60,020 nt of DNA from Gammaproteobacteria bacterium (GTDB lineage: Bacteria > Pseudomonadota > Gammaproteobacteria > UBA1113): the NCBI GenBank assembly GCA_021773295.1, contig JAJFKI010000072.1:1-60020 (forward strand). The letters are read 5' to 3'. Position 1 is the first letter of the stretch; every line of letters starts with the position of its first letter. This document shows, piece after piece, positions 46,421 to 57,100 of the stretch. The translations under genes were made by a program, and so were the position numbers. Under the pieces are notes generated by a model. It was not told where the DNA came from, did not search any database, and was given only the letters and a program-made list of their open reading frames with translations.

Positions 46421-46885
46421 ATGCGAACGATTCATGCAGAAGATATTCATTCTGATTTTAACATTGCTATTGTGGTGAGCCGGTTTAATCAAGATATCAC
46501 CGATAAGTTGCTGGCGGGTGCACTTGAGCGCCTAAAGGAATTAGAATTTTCTGATGAAAAAATCACAGTAGTGTGGGTGCCAGGCGCCGTGGAAATACCT
46601 GTGGTAGCACAACGCTTAGCAAAGCATGGTGAATATGCTACAGTGATTTGCATGGGTGCTGTAATTTACGGTGAAACAAATCACTATGAATATGTGTGCC
46701 AGCAAGTAACACAAGGCTGTCAGCGCGTGGCTTTAGATCATGAGTTACCAGTTATCTTCGGCATTTTAACTACAAAAAACTTAGAACAAGCCCAAGACCG
46801 AGTCGGCGGTAAACGCGGACACCATGGCCGTGATTGTGCTGATGCTGCTTATGAAATGGTGTCGGTGTTACGGCAAATCAATTAA
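46421..46885 (+). CDS. ribH: 6,7-dimethyl-8-ribityllumazine synthase
   Basis: Protein of 154 residues. Typical segments: IAIVVSRFNQDITDKLLAGA, VWVPGAVEIPVVAQRLA, CMGAVIYGETNHYEYVCQQV and the C-terminal KRGHHGRDCADAAYEMV. It joins the RibB product with the pyrimidine intermediate to make lumazine. The stop overlaps the start of the next gene. Confidence 0.95.
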   Translation: MRTIHAEDIHSDFNIAIVVSRFNQDITDKLLAGALERLKELEFSDEKITVVWVPGAVEIPVVAQRLAKHGEYATVICMGAVIYGETNHYEYVCQQVTQGCQRVALDHELPVIFGILTTKNLEQAQDRVGGKRGHHGRDCADAAYEMVSVLRQIN

Positions 46886-47112
46886 TGCAATACGATCAGT
46901 TGCTTGATACCAGTGGCTTATTGTGCCCCGTGCCGATGCTTAAAACTAAAAAAGCGTTGAAGCAATTAAGTCCTGGGAAGATTCTAAAAGTTGTCACGAC
47001 GGATCTTGCTTCTGAAAAAGATATTAAAAGTTTGTTGGCATTGACGGGGGATGAATTGTTAGTGTTTGAGGAAGATAAAGACGGTTTTATCTTCGTCATT
47101 AAAAAGTTGTGA
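46885..47112 (+). CDS. tusA: TusA-like sulfurtransferase
   Basis: Protein of 75 residues with the SirA/TusA signature LDTSGLLCPVPMLKTKKALKQL; the Cys is the sulfur carrier. The KVVTTDLASEKDI and C-terminal FVIKKL parts fit the family. TusA relays sulfur for tRNA 2-thiouridine, molybdenum cofactor and other pathways; which one is served here is not clear. It overlaps the ribH stop by one base. Confidence 0.85.
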   Translation: MQYDQLLDTSGLLCPVPMLKTKKALKQLSPGKILKVVTTDLASEKDIKSLLALTGDELLVFEEDKDGFIFVIKKL

Positions 47113-47196
47113 AAGTTTTCACAGTATGAGCGAATCTGTAATATCACAAATTCTCTGCTGAAAACTCTGCAAGCCTTGATCGCTCACCGCGCTTTA

Positions 47197-47724
47197 CTAT
47201 TTCTCTGGCTCTAATAAAGCGTCTACATTTAATTCATCACAGAGCAACATAAATTGTTCCCGCAAATCGGATAGTTGTGTATCTGCTGGAATATAAATTT
47301 TCATGACAATGGTATCCATAGGAACATTAGAAGTCGCCCGTTTTTTTGATTGGGTGAAGACTTCCAGGATAATAATTTCCATGGCATCTAAAAAACTACA
47401 AATTTCGTGCAATAAATTATCGGTTGCTTGAGTAATAATTTCGATGGTGTAGGGCAGCATGTCATGTTCAAAGTTTAAGTGGGAGCAACGCTGGCAATTA
47501 ATGGTCAAATGATCACGATCGGCGAGGATAGGTAAATCGAGTTCGAGTTTCGTAATGTGATTCCACTGACCATTGACTTGCGCAATCAACGCCCAATTAT
47601 TGCCAATATTAGTCACGCGACTTTTTTCAATGACACATTGATGTTCTTGAACGGTGCGCGTGATGGCGCTGATACTGCTGTTTTTGATATCACCAATGGC
47701 TGTAATGAGCAAGAGTTGATTCAT
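47197..47724 (-). CDS. gcvR: ACT-domain protein, GcvR-like
   Basis: Protein of 175 residues with two ACT-type halves (start LLLITAIGDIKNSSISAITRTVQEHQC; second around YTIEIITQATDNLLHEICSFLDAME). The length and the ending (MKIYIPADTQLSDLREQFMLLCDELNVDALLEP) match GcvR, a regulator of the glycine cleavage system in gammaproteobacteria. Divergence from dapA is the usual neighbourhood and supports the name. Confidence 0.83.
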   Translation of the reverse strand: MNQLLLITAIGDIKNSSISAITRTVQEHQCVIEKSRVTNIGNNWALIAQVNGQWNHITKLELDLPILADRDHLTINCQRCSHLNFEHDMLPYTIEIITQATDNLLHEICSFLDAMEIIILEVFTQSKKRATSNVPMDTIVMKIYIPADTQLSDLREQFMLLCDELNVDALLEPEK

Positions 47725-47884
47725 TTTTATCCGCTGAATTCCATTTCCAGGTTAATAGAAATTAAGTTTAGCCTAAGGCATGACAGCACACAATCACCAG
47801 ACCCAGAATAATTTAATTAGCTGTAGGAATTAATACCAAATCAGTTTATTATACGCAGAAACGCGTAAAACAAGAGGACTTAAT

Positions 47885-48775
47885 ATGTTTCACGGTAGCA
47901 TCGTCGCCTTAGTGACACCTATGTTTGTAGATGGGGTGATTGATTTTGATTCACTGACCCAATTAGTGGATTTTCATATTGAAAACGGCACCGACGGTAT
48001 TGTTGTGGTAGGCACCACGGGCGAGTCGGCGACACTCAGTGCTGATGAGCAACGTTTGGTGATAAAACATGTGGTGAACCATGTCAATAATCGCTTACCG
48101 GTCATTGCTGGTACGGGTGTTACTAGCACCAAGGCTTCTATCGAACTCACTAAACAGGCGATGGAGCTCGGTGTGGACGGTTGTTTACTCATGGCACCCG
48201 CCTATGTCAAACCAACACAAGAAGGGCTGTTTCAACATTACAAAGCCATTGCCCAAGCGGTACCGGTCCCCTTAATTTTATATAATGTCCCCGGCAGAAC
48301 GGCTTGTGATATTTTGCCAAAAACCGTCGAGCGTTTATCCCATGTCTCTAACATTGTCGGCATCAAAGAAGCTAGCGGCTCTATTCAACGAGCAAAGCAA
48401 TTATTACAACAGTGCGAAGGCCGTTTGGATGTGTATAGCGGTGAAGATTCTTTGGCAAAAGATAGTATGTTAGCCGGTGGCAGAGGTGTGATTTCTGTCA
48501 CTGCTAATGCGGCGCCCAAATTGATGAAACAAATGTGTGATGCAGCGTTAGCCGGCGATGTAGCATTAGCCAATAAACTCGATGCCAAGTTAGCTGATTT
48601 ACATGAACAATTATTCAGTGAATCAAATCCAATTCCGGTGAAGTGGGCCGTGAGTCAATTAGGCTTAATGCCTGAAGGGATTCGCTTACCCTTAACGCCA
48701 TTGTCTGATGATAAAAAAGCACTATTGCAAACCGCAATGCAGCAAGCAGAATTATTAGGGGTAACAAATTCATGA
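47885..48775 (+). CDS. dapA: 4-hydroxy-tetrahydrodipicolinate synthase
   Basis: Protein of 296 residues. The Schiff-base lysine is in VGIKEASGSI; the catalytic Tyr/Thr lie in LILYNVPGRTACDI and GTTGESATLSADE. It condenses pyruvate and aspartate semialdehyde for lysine and diaminopimelate, hence peptidoglycan. An AGAGGA ribosome-binding site precedes the ATG. The stop overlaps the lipoprotein start (ATGA). Confidence 0.96.
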   Translation: MFHGSIVALVTPMFVDGVIDFDSLTQLVDFHIENGTDGIVVVGTTGESATLSADEQRLVIKHVVNHVNNRLPVIAGTGVTSTKASIELTKQAMELGVDGCLLMAPAYVKPTQEGLFQHYKAIAQAVPVPLILYNVPGRTACDILPKTVERLSHVSNIVGIKEASGSIQRAKQLLQQCEGRLDVYSGEDSLAKDSMLAGGRGVISVTANAAPKLMKQMCDAALAGDVALANKLDAKLADLHEQLFSESNPIPVKWAVSQLGLMPEGIRLPLTPLSDDKKALLQTAMQQAELLGVTNS

Positions 48776-49068
48776 GGTTTTGGGCGTTCTTGATATTTGG
48801 TTTTATCGCTTGCCTATTAACAGGCTGTGCAACCATGGGTAAACACAATGCCTTATTGCGCAACCATGACGATGATTATTTGCAAAGTAAAAGTTTAGCA
48901 AAAATTAATGTGCCAAAGGGCGTGTATTTTTACCCAGCCGATCCTTATTACACCATTCCAGTTTACGCGGTTAAGAGTCAACGACAAATGTCTCTTTTGC
49001 CGCCAGGCAGCTTAGCCGCGCAACAAGCCATTGCGAAATCTACGGGGAGGCAACATGCAAAAGGGTGA
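48772..49068 (+). CDS. Short BamC-like lipoprotein
   Basis: A 98-residue protein with a lipoprotein signal peptide and lipobox LTGC (Cys about residue 19), so it should be acylated and carried to the outer membrane. The segment [23 protein letters not shown] resembles the N-terminal, BamD-binding stretch of BamC. Its location between dapA and purC is where bamC sits in many gammaproteobacteria. BamC is normally well over 300 residues with two helix-grip domains, which are missing here. No frameshifted remains are seen: purC starts within its last codons. Confidence 0.72.
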   Translation: MRFWAFLIFGFIACLLTGCATMGKHNALLRNHDDDYLQSKSLAKINVPKGVYFYPADPYYTIPVYAVKSQRQMSLLPPGSLAAQQAIAKSTGRQHAKG

Positions 49069-49762
49069 TTTACTCTATGAGGGTAAAGCGAAATCAGCGT
49101 ATTTAACGGATAACCCTAATGAACTTGTTTTAACTTTTAGGGATGATGCTTCAGCCTTTGACGGTGTGAAAAAAGCCAAGCTTGCCGGCAAGGGGGCGAT
49201 TAATAATCGCTTTAATACCTTCATCATGGAGAAGCTAGAGCAAGCCGGCATCGAGACGCATTTGATTAAACCATTAAATGAGACCGAAAGCTTGGTTAAA
49301 CGCTTGGATATGATCAAAGTAGAATGTGTGGTGCGTAATGTCTCTGCCGGGAGTTTGAGTAAACGCCTGGGAATTGATGAAGGCTTGCCACTTAACCCAC
49401 CCGTGTTTGAATTTTTCTTAAAAGACGATGCTCTGCATGATCCAATGATTAATGATGCACACATTCTTACCTTTGGCTGGGCAACGTCCGAAGAAATTGC
49501 CGTGATGAAGCATAAAACCTTTGCTGTGAATGCGGTATTAAACCCTTTATTTGCCGAAGCCGGCATGTGGCTGGTAGATTATAAATTAGAATTTGGCCGT
49601 TATGATGGCCGCATCGTCTTAGGCGATGAGTTTACCCCAGATGGTTGTCGCATTTGGGATGCCAAGACGAAAGAGAAATTAGATAAAGATCGCTTTCGCA
49701 GGGATTTAGGCGACGTGATTGAATCTTATCATATTGCGGCGCAGCGACTAGGACTGGAGTGA
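49055..49762 (+). CDS. purC: SAICAR synthetase
   Basis: Protein of 235 residues from the ATG at 49055 (GGGAGG 5 nt upstream, inside the preceding gene). Motifs: [47 protein letters not shown], and the substrate site VDYKLEFGR...[14 protein letters not shown]. It makes SAICAR in purine synthesis. Length is typical of bacterial PurC. Confidence 0.96.
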   Translation: MQKGDLLYEGKAKSAYLTDNPNELVLTFRDDASAFDGVKKAKLAGKGAINNRFNTFIMEKLEQAGIETHLIKPLNETESLVKRLDMIKVECVVRNVSAGSLSKRLGIDEGLPLNPPVFEFFLKDDALHDPMINDAHILTFGWATSEEIAVMKHKTFAVNAVLNPLFAEAGMWLVDYKLEFGRYDGRIVLGDEFTPDGCRIWDAKTKEKLDKDRFRRDLGDVIESYHIAAQRLGLE

Positions 49763-49764
49763 TA

Positions 49765-50925
49765 ATGAAACGTAGAACTGGGTTTAGCTTAATTGAAATT
49801 ATGTTTGTGATTGTGCTGATTGGCATTATCACCACTGTCGTTGTGACAGCCATGCAGAATCGAATATTAACGGCCACCTTAAACAAGTCGGCGGGTGAAA
49901 TGGAATTAATTCTGCAAGCCTACAGTGCCTACTACGTTGATAACAAAAAAATAACGACGAATATGAAAGATTTGCAGCCGTATTTAACCATTCCTATGAC
50001 CAGTGATGGCTATGTCTATGGCCCATGGGGGCAGCAGTATTTAATCAGTGCCACGCCTTCTAATCAGCCCACAAAATTACAAGTGTCTTTAGTTGCGCCC
50101 ACCGATAAAATCGGGCAGGGACTAACAGCCTTATTGCCTGGAGCGAGTTATGACTCGAGTAGTAAAAAAGTAACTGCTTCATTACCCTTAGCCGCAGCAG
50201 CCGGTACCACAAAAACCGATCAATACGGTATTTTTCTTGTAGGCTCCATCATCGATGGTACGGGTAATGCAGCCTGGTTCTACGTGAAAAAAGTTATCTG
50301 TCCGACGGGCTTTGTTGCTCGTTCTAGTGTGGCGCTTCCACGTTGGGAAGGTTTGAACTACTATTCTTATTTTATTAACCCGCGAAAAAGTGATGGTACC
50401 GCTCATGTATCATCAGATTATTATTTTCCAATTGATCATTTTTCAGCAACCATTAGCCCACATAATAATAGTTGGCGGATTGTCATTTACTACACGATTA
50501 CGACATCACAATCAGAGAAGGTTTATGTGCAAGCGCTTAACAAGCAAAGTGATTACTATCAAAGTGGCGAGTTTACTACAGTAAGCACAGAGAAAGGCAT
50601 CAGGAATACCCCCAACCCCCCCTCAATTGTTGAGGGTGTTAGTGGGCTATATGCATACCAATCAGCGCCAATCAATAATTATCAATACAAGATATTTGCA
50701 CTACAAAACCGGGTCTATAAATTCTCTGACACTTCTTGGGGCCCGTTTGTTGAAACAGTCGTGAGGCGCTGTGGTAATCCTATCTGTGACACCGGCGATG
50801 TCAGTGCCTCAGGCCCCGTGACACCTATGCCACCCATACCGGTTCCACCGACTAACAACAGTACAGCCACGCAATACGGCTATATCGGTCAGCTGACCTT
50901 AAATCAATGGTGCGAGAAGTCATAA
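49765..50925 (+). CDS. Type IV prepilin-like protein with large C-terminal region
   Basis: Protein of 386 residues from the ATG at 49765 (GGAG 5 nt upstream, overlapping the purC end). The prepilin peptidase signature KRRTGFSLIEIMFVIVLIGI is textbook: cleavage after Gly, Phe+1 and Glu+5. Residues about 35-130 look like a pilin head. The remainder is beta-rich with WFYVKKVICPTGF and repeated aromatic segments, ending in a Pro-rich stretch (PVTPMPPIPVPP). No pilus assembly genes are near, so it is an orphan pseudopilin; assembly genes would have to be elsewhere. Confidence 0.8.
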   Translation: MKRRTGFSLIEIMFVIVLIGIITTVVVTAMQNRILTATLNKSAGEMELILQAYSAYYVDNKKITTNMKDLQPYLTIPMTSDGYVYGPWGQQYLISATPSNQPTKLQVSLVAPTDKIGQGLTALLPGASYDSSSKKVTASLPLAAAAGTTKTDQYGIFLVGSIIDGTGNAAWFYVKKVICPTGFVARSSVALPRWEGLNYYSYFINPRKSDGTAHVSSDYYFPIDHFSATISPHNNSWRIVIYYTITTSQSEKVYVQALNKQSDYYQSGEFTTVSTEKGIRNTPNPPSIVEGVSGLYAYQSAPINNYQYKIFALQNRVYKFSDTSWGPFVETVVRRCGNPICDTGDVSASGPVTPMPPIPVPPTNNSTATQYGYIGQLTLNQWCEKS

Positions 50926-51160
50926 CATCATTATCTTCAATGTCATGTCATTTTTTTATTGCGACTTGATTTAATTTAGGGTAAATTTTCTATACGTGAA
51001 CGCTTTGGTTAATAGTTTACCGAATGTGTTTTAACTGGTGCCTATCGGAGTTATCGGGCACCAGTATGCGATGGATAGCCTCTATACACATCGTACTTCG
51101 CTTCTATTTTTGGAAGTAGGACGAGTACATGTCTTAATTGATCGAATGGAGAGATATGCA
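50926..51160. other. Intergenic region before giant gene
   Basis: No gene seen. ACTGGTGCC (51034-51042) and GGCACCAGT (51057-51065) form a 9-bp stem with a 14-nt loop but no T-run. TATACACATCGTACTTCG from about 51083 matches the outer end of repeat copy A and the end fragment at 42507, so it is probably another solo repeat terminus. GGAGAG at 51148-51153 is the ribosome-binding site of the next gene. Confidence 0.5.
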
Positions 51161-54100
51161 ATGCAAAGACACGATTCTGCCCCTAATTTAACTGATCTAG
51201 CCGAACACCCCGCACGAACACAAGTACGCCATTCCTGGATGGGGTCCAGTGAAACGATTCGTGAGAGTCTTGAGGAAGCAGCTCGAGAAGATGGTGTGGA
51301 TACCGCCATCGTTATTACGCCAGAGAAACTAGAAGAGTGGCAACAGCTTGAAGGCCAATCAGGCCAACGAACTAAAGCCGCCTTAGAGCTTATCCAATAT
51401 TGCAAACAAGAAGGTGTTTCTTATAATGCTATTCATCTCGCATTGATTTACAATTTGCCCGAAACACTCAAAGTAGTTATCCCTAAATATACCGACATAC
51501 TGTCTTACCTAAATGCAACGGGTGGCGAGGAAGATGAAACGCCAATTGAGCTGGCGAAACGCTTGGGGCGTGTGGAAGTACTGCTAGACGCCGTTGATAA
51601 AAGCTCTCATGATAAGCAGTCATTACTCAGTTGGTTAGATACGTTATTCCCTGAATTAAAGCATAACCATTTACATCTTATTGCGCGGTATCTCTGTCTA
51701 CATAACTTTGATCATGCAGTGGTGAGTTACTATGCTGAAAAAAGAGATTTATTACGCTGGGAGCGTTATTTTACGCGAGATAGTATTGGTTTGACACCAA
51801 TGGAAATTGCATTATCACTACCCAACAGACCAGGTGTCAATCTCGGTGATGCCAATGCGCGCCTCAATAACTTTGAGCATGTGCTTAATGTACTAGCTGG
51901 GCGAGCAAAAGAAAAAGCGCGTGCGGATGCCTATATTGCTAAACTCAAAGCACGGGCCGAAAAGGATACTGCCAGGCCATGGGATTTGAGTATCAACCAT
52001 GAACAAATGGAAGAGCTACTCACCAAAAACTTGAATGCTTGCATTCGTACCGATGTTATCACCATAGAGCGGGATGCCATCCAAGCCTTAAACGTATGGC
52101 ACTATGAGGGAGAGGTAATTGATAGAATTAAAGCGCTTTGCAATGAGTTTTTGCCCTTTGATGAATTAGAGCGAGTGGCTGGCTTAACCCAAGCATTACG
52201 AGAAAAACGACAGGCTAGGGCTGCTGTTGACTTTAAAGCGCCTATAAAAAAAATCCAAAAGTTAGTCAAACAATTTATTGCAAAATCAGCAAAATTACGT
52301 GAAGAAAAACTCACGGCGCTTCGGTATGCCACGCTTGTTTGTCATTTAGATCGCATCGAAGCTGCTTACGCTTATTATTTGAAAAACGACCTAACTAGTG
52401 TAGAAGCACCTGATCGCTGGATTCGTGCCGTTGGTATGGATTTAAACCCTGGTTTTTTGCATCCAGAGGTTGCTCAATCAATTATAAAACGCTTACAAAC
52501 CGAGGATGAAACAGTAGGGGAAAATACCAGCCATGACGTGTTTCATTTTGCGGATATGTTTTTTAAAGTACAAAAAGGCAGTGAGCGTTTAGAGGATATG
52601 AGTGGTGCTTCTAGCTCTAGTGCGGCAGCACCAACGCCTGCTTATGATGAGCCCCCGTTGGATCCTGGCATGGAATTTTTAGTGCATACGCTTTTTAATG
52701 AAATGCTTTCCATTAATGGAACAGCCGCGACCCGGCTTTTAAAGATCATTGATGATGATGTGAGTTATATCTACCAAGTGTCAAAAGGGGTTGAGGGTGT
52801 TGGCATGGATATCATTTATGATTTTTATCCAGAGCTTTTTGATAAATTAAATCCTCGTCATAATGCCGCTAAGACAATTTGTGAAATGATTATTCGTTTT
52901 GAAGATACAAAGTTTGATAACGAGCAAGGACAAATCCGCTTAAACAGTGATTTAGAACCCGCAGAATTAGCGAGTGTTGGTATTGATGAAGACAGAGCCA
53001 TGATTCGAGCAGCTGATAAGCAGCCAGGTGGTGACACAGCCATGCGTGTTAAGAACTTTCGTTACGTGTTGCCCATGATGTCAGAAGAAATTGATGCGGG
53101 TTATCGTCATGACTTCCTTAAACGCATCTGTCCTGAGTTAGTGGTTGTGCGCTTGTTAAGACAAGCTCAGCGTAAGAATGCTTATTACCATCGCTTATTG
53201 GCCTCTGGACGCTTTACTGAAGCTGATTTAGCTAGCGCTAATCTTCCTGTCCGACTAGTTACTGGTATTGAAACGTTTCTTCATGAGAGAATTTGTTTGA
53301 CACGCGATCTGTTCAAGCAATACCAAGATGATTTGGAGTCCTCAGAGGCCGTCCCTTTACTTTCTTTTAACCGATTTTTACAGCACTTAGACCCACTGAT
53401 TTACCATTTCTATCAAGGCATGTTAGCTGCTGCAAAAGGTAATCCTATAGTGGCCTTTGAGTTGATTTATAAAGCTCACCGAGGTGGGTTCGGTCTCCTC
53501 AAGAAATATTCTATTGAGGCGATGTTAGGTAATCAAAGCTTATCCGGTGGCCTAACCGTCGAACAATGGCTAGAAAAAGAAAAACGTGTGCCCGACATGC
53601 TAGAGGATACACGTGATGTTCCCATTGAGCTGGCATTAAAGCGCTTTATTGAAGCAATTGATTTTAGCAACATTCCGATTGATAAAGAGTTAGAAATCTT
53701 GCGGGAAATTAGTTTAATCGACGGCCTGTTACATATCAAGCTAACCGGTTTAAAAAGCGATGGTGACCAATTAAAGCACCTGCTATTTAACGATGGGCAG
53801 CGACAACCTCAGCTAGGTACGTGGCAAAAAATAGAATTTATTAATTGTCCTAATATCACGAGTCAAGATCTTGAAAGCTTCCGTGTCTTAACCTCAAGAA
53901 AAATTAGTATGGGGCTGCATATCGCGCCTTCTTTTCCAATAAAGAGCCATCCCGTTGTTTCTGCACGCAAAACGATGGCACAACCATCAGAAGCCAGCGC
54001 CTCAAGCAGCAGTGCTGGCACTGGTATGTCGTTCTCGCCACTAAACACAAGCCGCTCCGTCTCTAAGTGCCTCTATGATGATAAAGACATCGACACGGTC

Positions 54101-57100
54101 ATACGTGCAAACCTGTTAACTGAAGGCGCTGGTTTTCATGGCTATAAATGCGGTTATGATTATGTGTTAGGCGAACCCAATCAGCACGATTGTTTTGGCG
54201 GAAAACCGGATAAAGGCGGCTGGTTAGTGGCGGTAACACCGCCTATTGCAAGCTTTCGCGAACTGGGTGGCCTGTCCTCAATAGCCCCCACGCATTTTAT
54301 GAATAAAAGTGATCAAGCAATTAGCGCAACGCGTTTGTTATTGGAAAGGGCATTGACATTTACAACCTTTAAACAGTTCAAACAATGGTATACCAGTCAG
54401 CAAATGAATCGACAAGAAAATCAAGATTTATTAAAAGCCCTGTTCAAGAGCGTTACAAGCGTTGCTAGCTGGGACAATGCAAAAGAATTGCTACAAATCC
54501 GATTGCAAAAGGAACTCCTTGCCTATAAAGATGTGTTTGATGAGCTAAACCCACTGCTTCAAGATGAGCGCTACCAGCAAGCAAAAATTTTATTTCCGAT
54601 TAATTTAAGCCAGATACACTGGGTGAGTGGTGAAATCATCATAAGGCGTGCACATCATGGCTTTACTGTCTTACTGTGCGCACATGATCCCATGGCGACA
54701 TCAGGTTTTCCCAGAGGCTTAGTGACTGGTTTTCAGCGCGCAATCCGTCGCCGTTTACGTGCTGATTTTCCTGAGGCTATCATCCAGATTAAAACCGTCG
54801 CGAGTCCTTATGCGGCACGTCGACAAGGCCCGTTGGATGGAACCTCTTGTGGTGTCATTGTGTCAGACGAACTACCCAAATTAGCCTTAGGAAAATCTCT
54901 TGCACGAACTAGGCCCCACCGTGTCAATGCACCTGATTTGAGGTTACATCAAATACAGCTTGTTAAACGGCAACTGGAAAAAAAGAATCCTCGTCGCCAG
55001 GATTTTTTGCGTAAGCATCGCATAGACAGCAGCAGAGTTGCAAAAACCGTGTGGGCAGAGGCGCTATTAGCGCCAAGCGTTGAACAGAGCAGCGTAACAA
55101 CGCCCGTCATTTTCAGTGATGATGTAACGTTATCACGCTTATTTGACAAACCGACTGGTGAGATAGCCGAACATGAGCGACAGCAGGTTCAAAGGCTGGA
55201 GCATTTGCTTGCAGAGGATAAAGCCTTGCAACGCTGCTATCCGCAGGTAGCGGCGATTTGCCAGCATCAATATGATTTGAGCCGGGATAAAACGTGGTTA
55301 ATGCGCTTGGCGTCTATTCATAAGCTTGCGCAGCGTTATCATGAGGTTTATCGTCGCTTAGGTGATGAAGACAGCACAAGCACACTCAGTGATGAAGCGC
55401 TCGTCATTGATTTAGCCTACTTAACGCAAGCACTGGCGTTATGGCAAATGTCTGCAACCTCAACGGCGTTAACATCGGCACTGAGTGAGGTAGCAGTAGC
55501 ACATACGACAACGCTATCCGTCGTTGATAAAGAAACATTAGCGGTAGAAGAAACCGCCTTGCCTACCGAGGAGGAGCGGGCCAGTGTTTCAACCCTTGCT
55601 ACAGCAGACGAGGCTGAGCCTGTTTCTAGGCCACTAACACTCGACACATTAACTATCCAGCGCTTTGGTAATCACTTTAGGGAATTTTATCAGCTTGTGA
55701 AGGCCCGCGTTGAATTCTTACAAACACCGGTGCATGAATGGCCAGAACGCGCTATTGCACAGGCCTTAATTCCAAAAGCTAACGAAGAGACGTGGTATAG
55801 CCCGGTTGACATCGCGTTTTTAATTGGTCTCTATGCTCAGTGTGTCTTAACTGATAGCGAGACACACTTACCCATGCAAGGAGATGGTCTTTATTACATT
55901 CCTCATGGCGAAGCATTAACGATTCCTCTGGATAATATGGGGAATATTGAAAAAAGTGTCATGACAAGAGATGCGATGATTATTGCACCACAGCACAATG
56001 GTCCATCCCCCGTGGATTGGCTGCAGCGCTTTGATACGGAGTTACAACTCACGACCGACGGTGGAGCGGATGTCTTTGATCTGCTGGCGAGTCGCTTACG
56101 GCAAAAGAAAGATTTTGATATTAGGATTTTACTACCCTTTTACAGTGAAGATTTACTGTGGTGCTTGGGGGAATTAACCTTGCAGCAACGGGGCGATCAA
56201 ATAGAGGGTCACTGGTTGGTTCATGGCGCTGATCTTGTAAGGTCGGAGGATTATACAGAAGATGATGAAGCCTTAACAGATTCTGATGCCATCTCTAGCA
56301 GAGAGCTTGGCGTAGTACCACTGAGTGATTGTAAGCGTCGCTGGCTAGATTCATTTTCAAAAACATTGAATCAAGTGATTCACCAGCGACTAGAGCGATT
56401 ATCACGTGATGAATTACAAGCGGGTGCGATTACGATGCCTTATCAATGGTTATCCTTGACGACTGTCGCAGAAATGGCACCCCGCACTCACGCCTTTTCC
56501 AATAAGCCTATTTTATCTGGGACACGCATTTTAGGATTAGTGTTTGAACGGTTATTAGATAGAGAAACGAGCTACCTTTCACAGTTAACACCCGCTGCTG
56601 CCAGGCAGACTCATTGGCTTATGGTTCAGCGTCATGGGCGGCCCAATGATGTGAGAAGAGTGCATTATGAAGCAAGCCATACTCTAAGGCCTATTTTGCA
56701 TCGTGAACTACTGCAGCCTTGGTGGGAAAAGGAGGAGGCCCGTCAATCGTTTATGGCCCTTGCTTTGTGGGGTGTTCGCCATAATGAACGCGCGCTGTTA
56801 TCACTGTTATTTCCAGAATCATTAGCGGACAAGGCGAAGCGGCTCAAATACGAACAACGGCTTGAGCAGCATCAACAATCTTGTGCCAGAATCTTAGTCC
56901 TTTATCTCATCCAACGACAAACACAGGAATGGTATCACCAGTACCGCGTGATTTTGCAGCGCTTAGTCGCTGAATACGAATCACTGGGTGGTATGCTCGA
57001 ACCCGTTGATGTCGTAATTGCACATGAGTTATTGCTTGCTGAAACAGCACTATTAGCCGATAGTGATGCACTATTAGAACGTGCCTGTCGCTTAGCCAAC

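Noticed and set aside
47108..47123. Near-palindrome TGTGAAAGTTTTCACA as a terminator after tusA
   Set aside because: Short, overlaps the stop codon and lacks a T-run; too weak to annotate.
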